From Acidobacteriota bacterium (GTDB lineage Bacteria > Acidobacteriota > Terriglobia > Bryobacterales > Bryobacteraceae), in contig JAJYKC010000002.1 in the NCBI GenBank assembly GCA_021788955.1, positions 1-17,111 on the forward strand: a stretch of 17,111 nt of DNA. Reading direction: 5' to 3'. Below the pieces are notes generated by a model. That model made no database searches. It saw only the letters and a list, made by a program, of their open reading frames with translations, and had not been told where the DNA came from. Positions 1-6,999 of this stretch are shown here, one piece after another (position 1 is the stretch's first letter; every line of letters begins with the position of its first letter). The position numbers and the translations under genes were made by a program.

Positions 1-1
1 G

Positions 2-1555
2 GTGCTCCCCGGCGGCCGCAGCTACTGCTCGTCGGTCTGCTGCTCGTACATCCAGAAGCAGGTGATCCTCGCCAAGGACTCCTCCGGCAATGCTGCTTCC
101 GCGCAAGTCATCTTCGACGCCAACTACGCCAGCTTCGCCGCCGGTACAAACTTCGTCGGCATGCACATTCACAGAGGCGTGCCGGGTTTCAACGGCCCTG
201 TCGTGATCAACTCCGGCCTGTCCGGACCGATAAACGCCGGCACCGGCTCAGGCAATCTCCACTATCCGGTCGATCTCGACACCACCAACGCGGCCGGCCT
301 TGCTGCCGCGGCGGACCTGATCGACAATCCCGGCTTTTACTACGTGAACATCCACACGGAGGCGTATCCAGGCGGCGAAGTGCGCGGCCAACTCCGCATG
401 ACCGACTCGGAAACCTTCCCGTTGATGCTGATGCCCTCGAACGAAGTGCCCGCTGTGACGAATCTTACGGCAAGCGCGCCGGGCCAGATTAGTTTCTACA
501 CCCTCCGTAACTACGACGGAAGCGTGGCGGCCGGCACGGTGGTCTTCGATGTCGATCCCGAATTCCCGTCCAGCACGAAGTTCGTCGGTATGCATGTCCA
601 TAGCGGCGCTGCCGGCTCCTCCGGTCCGGTCGTCATCCCGGCGGAACTTCCCGGTGGCTCGCAGACTCTCCCCAGCGGCTCCGGCAACCTGTTCTCCGCC
701 GTCACCGTAAGCAGCACCGCCGGTGTCGAAGCCTTGAACGGTCTGGTCCAAACTCCCGCCAATTACTACGTGAACATCCACACTTCCGTGAATCCCGGCG
801 GCGCGGCGCGCGCCCAGGTTGCTGCGGCGAACACGACCATGCCCGAGGTCGCTAGCGTGGTCAGCAACGGCGCCGCCGCGCTCACCACCGTCGCGCCCGG
901 CGAAATTGTCACCATCTACGGCTCGAACCTTTCGAACTACACGTCAGACTTGAGCGGCTTCTCAGGCTACAATTCCCTGCCGCAATCGCTCAACGGAGTA
1001 AGCGTGATGTTCGGAGAGGTGAAGGCGCCGCTGTTCTACGTCGCCCCCGGTCAGATCAACGCGCAGGTGCCGTTTGAAGTCACCGCCGGACCGCAACAGG
1101 TCACAGTAATGTCGCCGAATGGAATGAGCGGCGGCTTCTCGGCCACAGTCGACAACTACGCGCCGTCGGTCTACGCGGTCGTTCGCGCTGCGGATTACTC
1201 GGTGATCGGCGCCTCCAACCCCGCCCACCCCGGCGATATCCTCATCGCGTTTGAAACCGGCATGGGCCAGACCACGCCGCCGCGCATTACGGGATACCTG
1301 GACCCGCCAACCGTGTTCGTACTCGCTGTTCTCGGCACGGGGGCGCCTCCCACCCCCACTTACTTCACCACCGCCGCCACCACCGCGACCCTCGGCGGCG
1401 CCAGTATCCCGGTGCTGTCCTCGGTCGCCACGCCCGGCTACGCCGGCCTCTACCAGACCGCGTTCACGGTACCAGCCGGGGCAAGCGGGACCCTTCCGCT
1501 CGTGCTGACTATCGGCCAGGCGGAGTCGAATCCCGTGAACGTAGTAATTCAGTAG
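2..1555 (+). CDS. Secreted CHRD-domain protein with Solibacter-type C-terminal domain (5' partial)
   Basis: The reading frame is open from the window edge, so the true start and any signal peptide lie upstream. Two CHRD-type repeats are visible. The first spans about residues 30-132, with GMHIHRG and VNIHTEAYPGGEVRGQ. The second spans about 137-273, with SNEVPAV, GMHVHSG and VNIHTSVNPGG. CHRD is a beta-rich domain first noted in chordin and common in secreted bacterial proteins; its molecular role is not settled. From about residue 280 the sequence (NGAAALTTVAPGEIVTIYGS, then YVAPGQINAQVPFEV) resembles TIGR03437, an uncharacterised C-terminal domain expanded in Solibacter. The protein is probably extracellular. 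The first ~20 residues (Cys-rich, no NEVP motif) look unlike the start of a CHRD repeat and may not be native protein in this frame. A strong hairpin follows the stop. Confidence 0.85.
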   Translation: MLPGGRSYCSSVCCSYIQKQVILAKDSSGNAASAQVIFDANYASFAAGTNFVGMHIHRGVPGFNGPVVINSGLSGPINAGTGSGNLHYPVDLDTTNAAGLAAAADLIDNPGFYYVNIHTEAYPGGEVRGQLRMTDSETFPLMLMPSNEVPAVTNLTASAPGQISFYTLRNYDGSVAAGTVVFDVDPEFPSSTKFVGMHVHSGAAGSSGPVVIPAELPGGSQTLPSGSGNLFSAVTVSSTAGVEALNGLVQTPANYYVNIHTSVNPGGAARAQVAAANTTMPEVASVVSNGAAALTTVAPGEIVTIYGSNLSNYTSDLSGFSGYNSLPQSLNGVSVMFGEVKAPLFYVAPGQINAQVPFEVTAGPQQVTVMSPNGMSGGFSATVDNYAPSVYAVVRAADYSVIGASNPAHPGDILIAFETGMGQTTPPRITGYLDPPTVFVLAVLGTGAPPTPTYFTTAATTATLGGASIPVLSSVATPGYAGLYQTAFTVPAGASGTLPLVLTIGQAESNPVNVVIQ

Positions 1556-1572
1556 GGAACCTCTGGTAACGC

Positions 1573-1619
1573 ACGAAACGGCCGGCCTCGCCGACATCGG
1601 GACAGGCCGGCCGTTTCGT
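1573..1619 (+). terminator. Perfect 16-bp inverted repeat, terminator-like hairpin
   Basis: ACGAAACGGCCGGCCT at 1573-1588 is exactly complementary to 1604-1619. The 15-nt loop contains a further CCGA/TCGG pairing. It sits 18 bp past the stop of the CHRD gene. There is no long T-tract after the stem, but the stem carries an A-run on the left and a T-run on the right. It probably ends the upstream transcript and insulates the next gene. Confidence 0.7.
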
Positions 1620-1629
1620 CTGTAGCAGG

Positions 1630-1638
1630 TGATAGACT
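1630..1638 (+). promoter_or_regulatory. Putative extended -10 for the haem/copper gene
   Basis: TGATAGACT fits an extended -10 (TG-N-TAGACT) just after the hairpin. No good -35 is visible. A start site near 1645 would give a very short leader before the ATG at 1653. It would also exclude the GTG at 1629 as the start codon. Confidence 0.3.
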
Positions 1639-1652
1639 ATCCCCAACTGCCG

Positions 1653-3011
1653 ATGAAACGCCTCGGCGCAGCGATAGTCGCGATAGGTTTCGGCGTGCTC
1701 GCCCACGCTGGGGCCGCCGAACTCGTCTTCACCCGGGACGTCGCGCCTATCCTCTACCAGCACTGCGTCGTTTGCCATCATCCCAACGACATCGCGCCGA
1801 TGTCGCTGATGACTTACTCCGAAGTCAAACCCTGGGCGGCTGCGATCCGCGAAGCGGTCCTCACCCGCAAAATGCCCCCATGGCTGGCCGACCCGCGCTA
1901 CGGCCACTGGTCCAACGACGCCCGGCTAAGCGATGCCGAAATCGCCACCATCCGCGCCTGGACCGCCGGTGCAAAACTCGAAGGCGACGAGAAACTGATG
2001 CCGCCCGCGCCCACGTTCCACGACGGCTGGAAAATCGGCACGCCCGACGTGGTCATCGCCATCCCGCCACACAAACTGGACGCCACGGGCCCGGACGAGT
2101 ACGCCTACATCAGCGTTCCGAGCGGCTTCACGGAAGACCGGTGGGTCGCTGCCGCGGAACTCCGTCCCGGCAACCGCCGCATCGTGCACCACGCGCACGT
2201 CTTCGTCGAAGAACCGCCGGAATCCGCCAAGAACGTGGCCACCAAGCCGCCCGATCCCGCCCGTGCCTTCACGCAGTGGATTCAGATCCACCGCGACTCG
2301 CTGACCTTCGTTCGCCCCGACGCGCCGGTCATCGACGACGGCTGCGCCATTGACGACAACGGACGATTCCCCGGTAGCAAAGCCGGCGATCTCGGCAGTC
2401 TGATCAGTTCGTACCTGCCGGGCCGAGAGCCTGACGTGTATCCGGAAGGCACAGCGCGCCTCATCCACGCCGGTTCATCTCTGAAATTCCAGATTCACTA
2501 CTCCCGCACCACCGGAAAGCCGGAAACCGACGCGACCGGCGTCGGCCTGATCTTCGCCAGGCAGCCCCCGAAACAGGTCGCCCGCCGCATCGACCTATCC
2601 AACCACATGTTCCTCCTCCCGGCCGGCGACCCCGACCAGGAAGTCACCGAGTGTCACACCTTCCACAAGGACATGTACATCACCAGCCTCACCCCGCACA
2701 TGCACCTGCGCGGCAAGGCGATGCGTTTCACGATGACTTACCCGGACGGCCGCTCGGAAACGTTGCTGGATGTGCCGGCTTATGACTTCAACTGGCAGAT
2801 CACCTACCGCGCCGCTCCGCCGATCTTCATTCCCGCCGGCGCTCGCCTGAAGATCGATGCGCACTTCGATAACTCGGTGAATAATCCCCGAAACCCAGAT
2901 CCCAAGCGCACCATCCGCTGGGGCGAGGCCAGTGAGACCGAAATGATGGATGGCTGGGTCGAGTATGTGGACGCGCTGCCCACCAACGCGCCCACAATCG
3001 CGCAAAAGTAG
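1653..3011 (+). CDS. Secreted haem c/PHM-like copper monooxygenase-type protein (paralogue 1)
   Basis: This 452-residue protein begins with a signal peptide (residues 1-22, ending AHAGAA). Its N-terminal part carries a c-type haem motif CVVCH (38-42) followed by REAVLTRKMPPW. The C-terminal half keeps the ligand pattern known for copper type II ascorbate-dependent monooxygenases (PHM/DBH): His-His 179-180 and QIHY (His282) for one copper, HMH (349/351) and Met431 or 432 for the other. Family knowledge suggests a periplasmic redox enzyme; the substrate is unknown. The ATG at 1653 is preferred over the GTG at 1629, because it starts directly with the signal peptide and the upstream codons add nothing recognisable. 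No clear ribosome binding site is seen. A paralogue lies at 14827-16137. The gene is convergent with the DinB gene, 4 bp away. Confidence 0.85.
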   Translation: MKRLGAAIVAIGFGVLAHAGAAELVFTRDVAPILYQHCVVCHHPNDIAPMSLMTYSEVKPWAAAIREAVLTRKMPPWLADPRYGHWSNDARLSDAEIATIRAWTAGAKLEGDEKLMPPAPTFHDGWKIGTPDVVIAIPPHKLDATGPDEYAYISVPSGFTEDRWVAAAELRPGNRRIVHHAHVFVEEPPESAKNVATKPPDPARAFTQWIQIHRDSLTFVRPDAPVIDDGCAIDDNGRFPGSKAGDLGSLISSYLPGREPDVYPEGTARLIHAGSSLKFQIHYSRTTGKPETDATGVGLIFARQPPKQVARRIDLSNHMFLLPAGDPDQEVTECHTFHKDMYITSLTPHMHLRGKAMRFTMTYPDGRSETLLDVPAYDFNWQITYRAAPPIFIPAGARLKIDAHFDNSVNNPRNPDPKRTIRWGEASETEMMDGWVEYVDALPTNAPTIAQK

Positions 3012-3015
3012 CTGG

Positions 3016-3531
3016 TCAGGCTGTCGCAGGCTGCCAGAACTTCATCTCGTCCGCGGAAGGACCGTACATCCCAGGAATCTCGATGTTGTTCAAGCGCAGG
3101 TAGACGCCCAACTGCGCGCGATGGTGGATCATGTGATTCATCACCACGCTCCGGATCACCGCCGTGCGAGGCATCGACATGATCGTCTGCCCGCCCCACT
3201 TGAACGTCCAGATCTTGGCCCAGTCCTCGTCGGTGGCCTTGGCGATCTTCGGGCGGGCGCCGGCCACGGCTTTGTCGAAGTGCTCCAGAATCTCGGCGCG
3301 CGAGGCCGGAATCCAGGGCTTGTAATCGGCGGGAATCGAAAGTTCCTCCATGTCGAGCGTGCTCGCCGCCCAACCCGGCAACTCCGCCACGTGGCCCGCC
3401 AGACGGCCCAGCGGCATTGATCTTTCGTGGGGTTTGTAATCCAGATTTCCATCCGGCACCAAGGCCAGTAACTTCCGGGTACTCTCCATCTCTCCGTCAA
3501 ACTCCGGAAGCAGTTGTTCGCTGAATGTCAT
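3016..3531 (-). CDS. DinB-family putative metal-dependent protein
   Basis: The 171-residue product has the DinB/YfiT four-helix-bundle pattern. Three histidines fit the usual metal-binding triad: GHVAEL (His47) and MNHMIHHRAQ (His133 and His137). Relatives include thiol-dependent transferases and many proteins of unknown function, so no substrate is assigned. The ATG at 3531 is chosen over the longer frame reaching 3594 because GGAGG lies about 9 nt upstream and the extra residues (Arg/Pro-rich) look non-coding. A promoter with a palindrome in its spacer lies just upstream. It appears to be a single-gene unit, convergent with the haem/copper gene. Confidence 0.85.
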   Translation of the reverse strand: MTFSEQLLPEFDGEMESTRKLLALVPDGNLDYKPHERSMPLGRLAGHVAELPGWAASTLDMEELSIPADYKPWIPASRAEILEHFDKAVAGARPKIAKATDEDWAKIWTFKWGGQTIMSMPRTAVIRSVVMNHMIHHRAQLGVYLRLNNIEIPGMYGPSADEMKFWQPATA

Positions 3532-3565
3532 TGTTCCGTTCCTCCGCCGCGGATGCGGCAAGGGC

Positions 3566-3594
3566 AGAATAGCACGCCTAAAAGGCGAATACAA
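3566..3594 (-). promoter_or_regulatory. Promoter of the DinB-family gene with palindromic spacer
   Basis: Read on the minus strand: TTGTAT (-35, at 3594-3589), a 17-bp spacer, and TATTCT (-10, at 3571-3566) preceded by TGC, an extended -10. The spacer holds the inverted repeat CGCCT-AAA-AGGCG (3575-3587 in plus orientation), a plausible operator. A start site near 3560 gives a leader of about 30 nt containing the GGAGG site. Confidence 0.45.
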
Positions 3595-3619
3595 GGCGAA
3601 AATCGAGGCACGAATCCAA

Positions 3620-4207
3620 CTAGCGCCGGACGATCACTTCGCGCAGGTGATCGCGCGTGAGAAAGAACTTCACGGACTGAAAGTTTTGAAAGAGCTTCTC
3701 GATGCCCCGGTTGTTCAGGAACTGCACCGGGCGGGTCTGCCCGCGCTGGCCTAGCGTCAGGGTCTTTTTGTCCATGATGCGGTAGGAGCACAGAGGCGCG
3801 GACTTTACCTTCTCGTCGGCGTTGAAGAAGGCGAGCAGGTAGGCGCCGGGCCGCAGGATGTGAAAAATCCGGTCCACGGTAAGCTGCAGCAACGGCGGGG
3901 CGAGAAATTGCAGCGTATCCCAGAGCAGCGCGCCGTCGAACTGCTGCTCCGGAAAGTTCAAACCCTGGTCGAAGAACTGGCGCGTCAGCACCGGATCGTT
4001 TTGGTTGGCAAAGAAGTCGCCGTGGCCGAAGGCGGTCTCGATCGTCCGGACGATGTCATCCGAGTAGACCCGGTTGCCGAGCGAAGTCAAAAAGTCGATG
4101 TTGCTCTGGTTGGCTCCGGCGAGGTCGAGCAAAAACAACTCGGTCCTGCCGCCGAGGGATTGGATGAACTGTTCGAGGCCGCTACTATTGCGAGTCTGCG
4201 CTGGCAC
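3620..4207 (-). CDS. Class I SAM-dependent methyltransferase-like protein
   Basis: The 195-residue product shows a Rossmann-methyltransferase outline. Motif-I-like FLLDLAGANQ is at residues 25-34, a FDGALLWDTLQFL strand/helix at 90-102, and LRPGAYLLAFF at 118-128, typical of the post-IV strand. The usual glycine-rich loop is degenerate (LDLAGANQSN, not E/DxGxGxG), so activity is uncertain. The start is a GTG at 4207 without a good ribosome binding site. The frame stays open back to the TAG stop of the upstream bactofilin, with no ATG between. Co-transcription with bactofilin is likely. I recall this pairing from other Acidobacteriota; that is memory, not a search. Confidence 0.65.
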   Translation of the reverse strand: MPAQTRNSSGLEQFIQSLGGRTELFLLDLAGANQSNIDFLTSLGNRVYSDDIVRTIETAFGHGDFFANQNDPVLTRQFFDQGLNFPEQQFDGALLWDTLQFLAPPLLQLTVDRIFHILRPGAYLLAFFNADEKVKSAPLCSYRIMDKKTLTLGQRGQTRPVQFLNNRGIEKLFQNFQSVKFFLTRDHLREVIVRR

Positions 4208-4264
4208 GGGCTGAAGTCGGGCCGGACCGGGTCCCGAAAGCGAGCCCCGATCCAGCCTTTCAAA

Positions 4265-4795
4265 CTATCGCTTGGAGTCGGCTGCTGCCGCGGCGGCCGG
4301 TTGGGCTTGGGCTGCCGGAGCGGCCTGCGCTTTCGGCTGCGGCTTGGCATCCGGCCGGACGATGTCCGTGCTTCCCTTGAAGTAGGCGCCGTCCTCAATC
4401 ACGATGCGCGCCGTGCGGATATCTCCAACGAGCTTGGCGTCCTTGCGGATGTCAATCTTATCCGTCACGTCGACATTGCCAAGGATCGTGCCCAGCACGA
4501 TGATCTCGCGGGCCTTCACGGAGGCCTGCACCTTGCCGTTCTGTCCGACCGTAAGACGGCTGTCCTGAACCTCTACGGTACCTTCCACCTCACCGTCAAT
4601 GGTGAGATCCTCGCGGCTGTGAATCTCTCCTTTAATGCTGACGGACTTGCCAATTACAGCCGAACCTTTGGGTTCGCTCGGTTCAGCTCGATACGCGGGA
4701 CTCGACATCGCGGGGCTCTCCTTTACGGGTGCGGGGGGCGCCGGAGGAGCTTGCGTCCTCGGCGGATATTCTTCCTCTTTTCGTTTATTCCACAT
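4265..4795 (-). CDS. Bactofilin (polymer-forming cytoskeletal protein)
   Basis: The 176-residue protein has the three-part bactofilin plan. There is a charged, proline-rich N-terminal tail (1-45), a right-handed beta-helix core (about 47-145) with short repeats such as SVSIKGEIHSREDLTIDGEV and GKVQASVKAREIIVLGTILG, and an Ala/Pro/Gln-rich disordered tail. Bactofilins polymerise without nucleotide on the inner face of the membrane and organise cell-shape or wall enzymes. The ATG at 4795 begins MWNKRKEEE, a common bactofilin-type start. A weak GAGGT lies about 16 nt upstream. It is divergent from the sigma-factor unit and followed by the methyltransferase-like gene. Confidence 0.9.
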   Translation of the reverse strand: MWNKRKEEEYPPRTQAPPAPPAPVKESPAMSSPAYRAEPSEPKGSAVIGKSVSIKGEIHSREDLTIDGEVEGTVEVQDSRLTVGQNGKVQASVKAREIIVLGTILGNVDVTDKIDIRKDAKLVGDIRTARIVIEDGAYFKGSTDIVRPDAKPQPKAQAAPAAQAQPAAAAAADSKR

Positions 4796-4967
4796 TGACC
4801 AGAATCGTTTACCTCACTGGAATTGGGGACTGTGTTCATGGTACTACGTCCGGTCGGGAAAAGAAGCCCTTGAGGATTGATCTGAGGCGAAGAAATTCGG
4901 GGTTCCAGCCGGGCGGGGAAGGGAACGAGGTTCCAAGTGCCGTCCGAGGCGGCGGCGCCGCCTCTTT

Positions 4968-4976
4968 TGCTACACT
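4968..4976 (+). promoter_or_regulatory. Putative extended -10 of the sigma-factor operon
   Basis: TGCTACACT matches an extended -10 (TG-C-TACACT). No clear -35 is visible 17 bp upstream (the region is GC-rich). It would give a leader of about 97 nt before the ATG at 5080. It lies in the 284-bp divergent gap (4796-5079), in which I see no gene or other structure. Confidence 0.35.
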
Positions 4977-5079
4977 CCGGTTGGAGGCAGGGCGGATTCT
5001 GCGTGCCGCTCGGCTGTACCCGGCCGTGTGGCGCAACGGATTGAAACCGACCCGCTATGAGCCGCGTCCACCGCCATGT

Positions 5080-5748
5080 ATGAGCGGCGTGAGCAGCGTG
5101 CTTCCGTACCCCGTGGCGGCTACAACCGCGCCGCGGCCCAAAGCGAAAGTGGATCATCGGACAACCGACGAAGCGGCCTTGGTTCGCCGCGTCCAGGCAC
5201 GAGATGAACTCGCTTTTCGCGAGATCGTCGAGCGCTACCAATCCAAAGTCTTCTCAATCATCTTCAGCATCCTCCGCAATCACAACGATGCCGAGGACAT
5301 AGCGCAGCAGGTCTTCGCTAAGATATACTTCTCGATCAAGAATTTTGACTTTCGCAGTTCGTTGCTTACGTGGATTTATAAGATCACCGTCAACGAGTGC
5401 TACGACTATCTGCGGAAGAAGCGGGTCCGGAAACTCGTCTATGAGAGCGACTTCTCCGAGGAAGATACCCGCAAGATGGAAAACAGTGAAACGGTGGTCG
5501 ACCGGGAGCGCCCCATGGACACCGTGCTGGCCGAGCGGGACCTGGTGGTCCGGCTACTGGCGAAGCTGTCGGAAGAAGATCGCACGATGATTTTGCTGAA
5601 GGAAGTCGAAGGGTACTCGGTGGAAGAACTCTCTCGTCTTTCCGGCATGAATGAGAATACAATCAAGGTGAAGTTGTTTCGGGCGCGGCAGAAGCTCCTT
5701 AAGGCCGCGCAGCGTCTGACCCGAACCACCTCGGGGACGGGCGCATGA
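5080..5748 (+). CDS. ECF RNA polymerase sigma factor
   Basis: With the ATG at 5080 the product has 222 residues. Sigma region 2 covers about 32-115, including DAEDIAQQVFAKIY (70-83) and the -10-reading helix WIYKITVNECYDYLRKKR. Region 4 covers about 153-210 and ends in an HTH, VEELSRLSGMNENTIKVKLF. There is no region 3, which marks an ECF sigma. The frame is open back to 4729, but the extra codons overlap the divergent bactofilin gene and look non-coding. No ribosome binding site decides the start: GTG at about 5023 or 5149 is possible. The next two genes encode a likely anti-sigma factor and an LTxxQ envelope protein, so it probably responds to envelope stress. Confidence 0.9.
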   Translation: MSGVSSVLPYPVAATTAPRPKAKVDHRTTDEAALVRRVQARDELAFREIVERYQSKVFSIIFSILRNHNDAEDIAQQVFAKIYFSIKNFDFRSSLLTWIYKITVNECYDYLRKKRVRKLVYESDFSEEDTRKMENSETVVDRERPMDTVLAERDLVVRLLAKLSEEDRTMILLKEVEGYSVEELSRLSGMNENTIKVKLFRARQKLLKAAQRLTRTTSGTGA

Positions 5749-5889
5749 GAATTCGCCAGGCGGAAGATAGCGGAAGGGGGGCGTCCGCCAGGCGTGAGGA
5801 GCAAAAACTCCCCTGTGGCTGGAAGGCTAGCAGTTACGGAGTGGACAAATTAAGATCCACACGGCAAGTTTGATCGCTACTTTGAGGGA

Positions 5890-6366
5890 ATGAACGCCAT
5901 GCATGAGCCAATTCGGGCAAACCTTGAGGCTTACCTGGACAATCCGTCCGGCGCGTCCGGCGAGTTCCAGAGCCATCTCGACAACTGCCCCGAGTGTAAG
6001 AACCAAATCGTTGAACTAAGCCGGCAATCCAGGATGCTTCAATCTCTTCGTATGCCGGAAGTTGAGGCCGCCGCCGGCTTCTACGCCCGCGTCCGCGAAC
6101 GGGTCGACGCCGAGGCCAAGCCCTCGGTGTTCGCCATGCTGCTCGACACCGCCTTCGGGCGTCCGATCGCCGTAGCCTCCGCCGCGATGGTGCTGTTACT
6201 GGCTAGCTATATCGTGACGACGGAACCAGGCACCGTCACGCCGCCGCCCGGCGCCATGCTGCTGCAGACCGACGATCAGGCTCAGCCCTCCTCGAACCTG
6301 ACGTTGCAGCGGCCCGACGATGACCGCAACACCGTCCTTGTAAACCTGGTCAGCTTCCGCGACTAG
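5890..6366 (+). CDS. Zinc-finger (zf-HC2-type) transmembrane anti-sigma factor
   Basis: The 158-residue product carries the anti-sigma zinc motif H-x3-C-x2-C (His29, Cys33, Cys36, in HLDNCPECK). One predicted membrane helix follows (about 92-109, IAVASAAMVLLLASYIV), then a short extracytoplasmic tail rich in Pro, Asp and Gln. This is the usual build of a membrane anti-sigma factor that holds its ECF sigma at the inner face of the membrane. GAGGG at 5884-5888 is only 1 nt from the first ATG (5890) and about 10 nt from the ATG at 5899, so the latter (Met4) may be the real start. A 141-bp gap separates it from the sigma gene. It contains only small repeats (CGCCAGGCG twice, near 5755 and 5793). 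Confidence 0.85.
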   Translation: MNAMHEPIRANLEAYLDNPSGASGEFQSHLDNCPECKNQIVELSRQSRMLQSLRMPEVEAAAGFYARVRERVDAEAKPSVFAMLLDTAFGRPIAVASAAMVLLLASYIVTTEPGTVTPPPGAMLLQTDDQAQPSSNLTLQRPDDDRNTVLVNLVSFRD

Positions 6367-6381
6367 GGTCGGCGATCTCTC

Positions 6382-6756
6382 ATGCTTCCCGATTCGCGCA
6401 GCGCCTGGCACGACCCGCGTGTGTTGTTTCTTCTGATGATGGTCTTCCTGGCTGGCGCGCTTACGGGGGCTCTGACGATGCGTTTCGGTCTTCACCAACG
6501 CCTGCATCATGGCACCTCGCTGTGGCGGGCCGATCCGCAGTTGAGCTACGAGATGCTCAAAAAGGATCTCGACCTGACACCGGACCAAGCCGAGAAGCTG
6601 AAAGACATCCTGGATGACATGGTGAAGTACCGCGAGGATCTGGAGGCTGAGGTGGAATCGTTCCGCGCTACCGGAAAACATCGAATCCTCGACATGCTAA
6701 ACCCCGAACAGCGTAAGCGATTTGAGAAGCTAAGCGACGACATGCCAACACGTTAG
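6382..6756 (+). CDS. Membrane-anchored LTxxQ (Spy/CpxP-like) envelope protein
   Basis: The 124-residue product has one N-terminal membrane helix (about 13-33) and a charged helical domain. LTPDQ (65-69) heads the helix DQAEKLKDILDDMVKYREDL, and a second related segment, LNPEQRKRFEKL, lies at 106-117. LTxxQ repeats are typical of Spy/CpxP/CnrX-type periplasmic sensors and chaperones. It starts 15 bp after the anti-sigma stop, so it is almost surely in the same operon. In the CnrX/CnrY/CnrH type of system such a protein senses metal or stress and acts on the anti-sigma factor. That role here is inference. No metal-binding cluster beyond HQRLHH near the membrane is visible. Confidence 0.75.
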   Translation: MLPDSRSAWHDPRVLFLLMMVFLAGALTGALTMRFGLHQRLHHGTSLWRADPQLSYEMLKKDLDLTPDQAEKLKDILDDMVKYREDLEAEVESFRATGKHRILDMLNPEQRKRFEKLSDDMPTR

Positions 6757-6789
6757 CGGCGGCTTCTCCACCACGGCTTCAGTTTTTCA

Positions 6790-6818
6790 TTGCCTCAGGC
6801 TCTCCTGGCTGCTAGACT
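6790..6818 (+). promoter_or_regulatory. Sigma70-type promoter of the candidate small RNA
   Basis: TTGCCT (6790-6795), an exact 17-bp spacer, then TAGACT (6813-6818) with an upstream TGC, giving an extended -10. It is the best promoter in the window, placed after the last gene of the sigma operon. It has no protein gene on the same strand before the terminator at 6951. The start site would be near 6825. Confidence 0.55.
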
Positions 6819-6824
6819 GGAATT

Positions 6825-6951
6825 GTCCGTGGATGAGTTCAGGCGCCATGGAGTGGCGCCGGCTGAAGGCAACCACGTAAAATCCTTGCCAACGGCGGGT
6901 CGGTCTTCGAATGTTTCATGCCCCTGCGGTATGTTGCCGCAGGGGATTTTT
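6825..6951 (+). ncRNA. Candidate stand-alone structured small RNA (about 127 nt)
   Basis: The stretch lies between a good promoter and a strong intrinsic terminator, in a 243-bp gap (6757-6999) between convergent genes. The 5' half folds as nested helices: CGTGG (6828-6832) with CCACG (6873-6877); TTCA (6838-6841) with TGAA (6864-6867); and GGCGCCA (6842-6848) with TGGCGCC (6854-6860) around the loop TGGAG. GGCAA (6868-6872) lies unpaired before the closing strand. A less structured linker follows, then the terminator stem. I do not recognise it as 4.5S, 6S, tmRNA, RNase P or a riboswitch class I can name. It could also be the structured 3' end of the sigma-operon mRNA. Confidence 0.5.
6921..6951 (+). 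terminator. Strong intrinsic terminator
   Basis: CCCCTGCGG (6921-6929) pairs perfectly with CCGCAGGGG (6937-6945) around a 7-nt loop, followed by ATTTTT. The T-tract is on the plus strand only, so it ends transcripts coming from the sigma operon or the small-RNA promoter, not the mqnE transcript. Confidence 0.9.
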
Positions 6952-6999
6952 CTTGCTCCGCCTCCCACAACCCCGTCGCCTTACCAGAATGTTCAGCGC

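Noticed and set aside
4729..5079. N-terminal extension of the sigma factor back to 4729
   Set aside because: It would overlap the bactofilin start on the other strand, has no sigma-factor motifs and has low-complexity non-coding composition. The ATG at 5080 or a later start is more likely.
6833..6877. Resemblance of GAGT...stem...GGCAACC to a SAM-I/IV riboswitch or an HDV-like ribozyme core
   Set aside because: GGCAACC and GGCGCCGGCTG are only short matches. The closing helix CGTGG/CCACG does not fit the SAM-I/IV layout, the HDV 5' strand is missing, and no regulated gene lies downstream.
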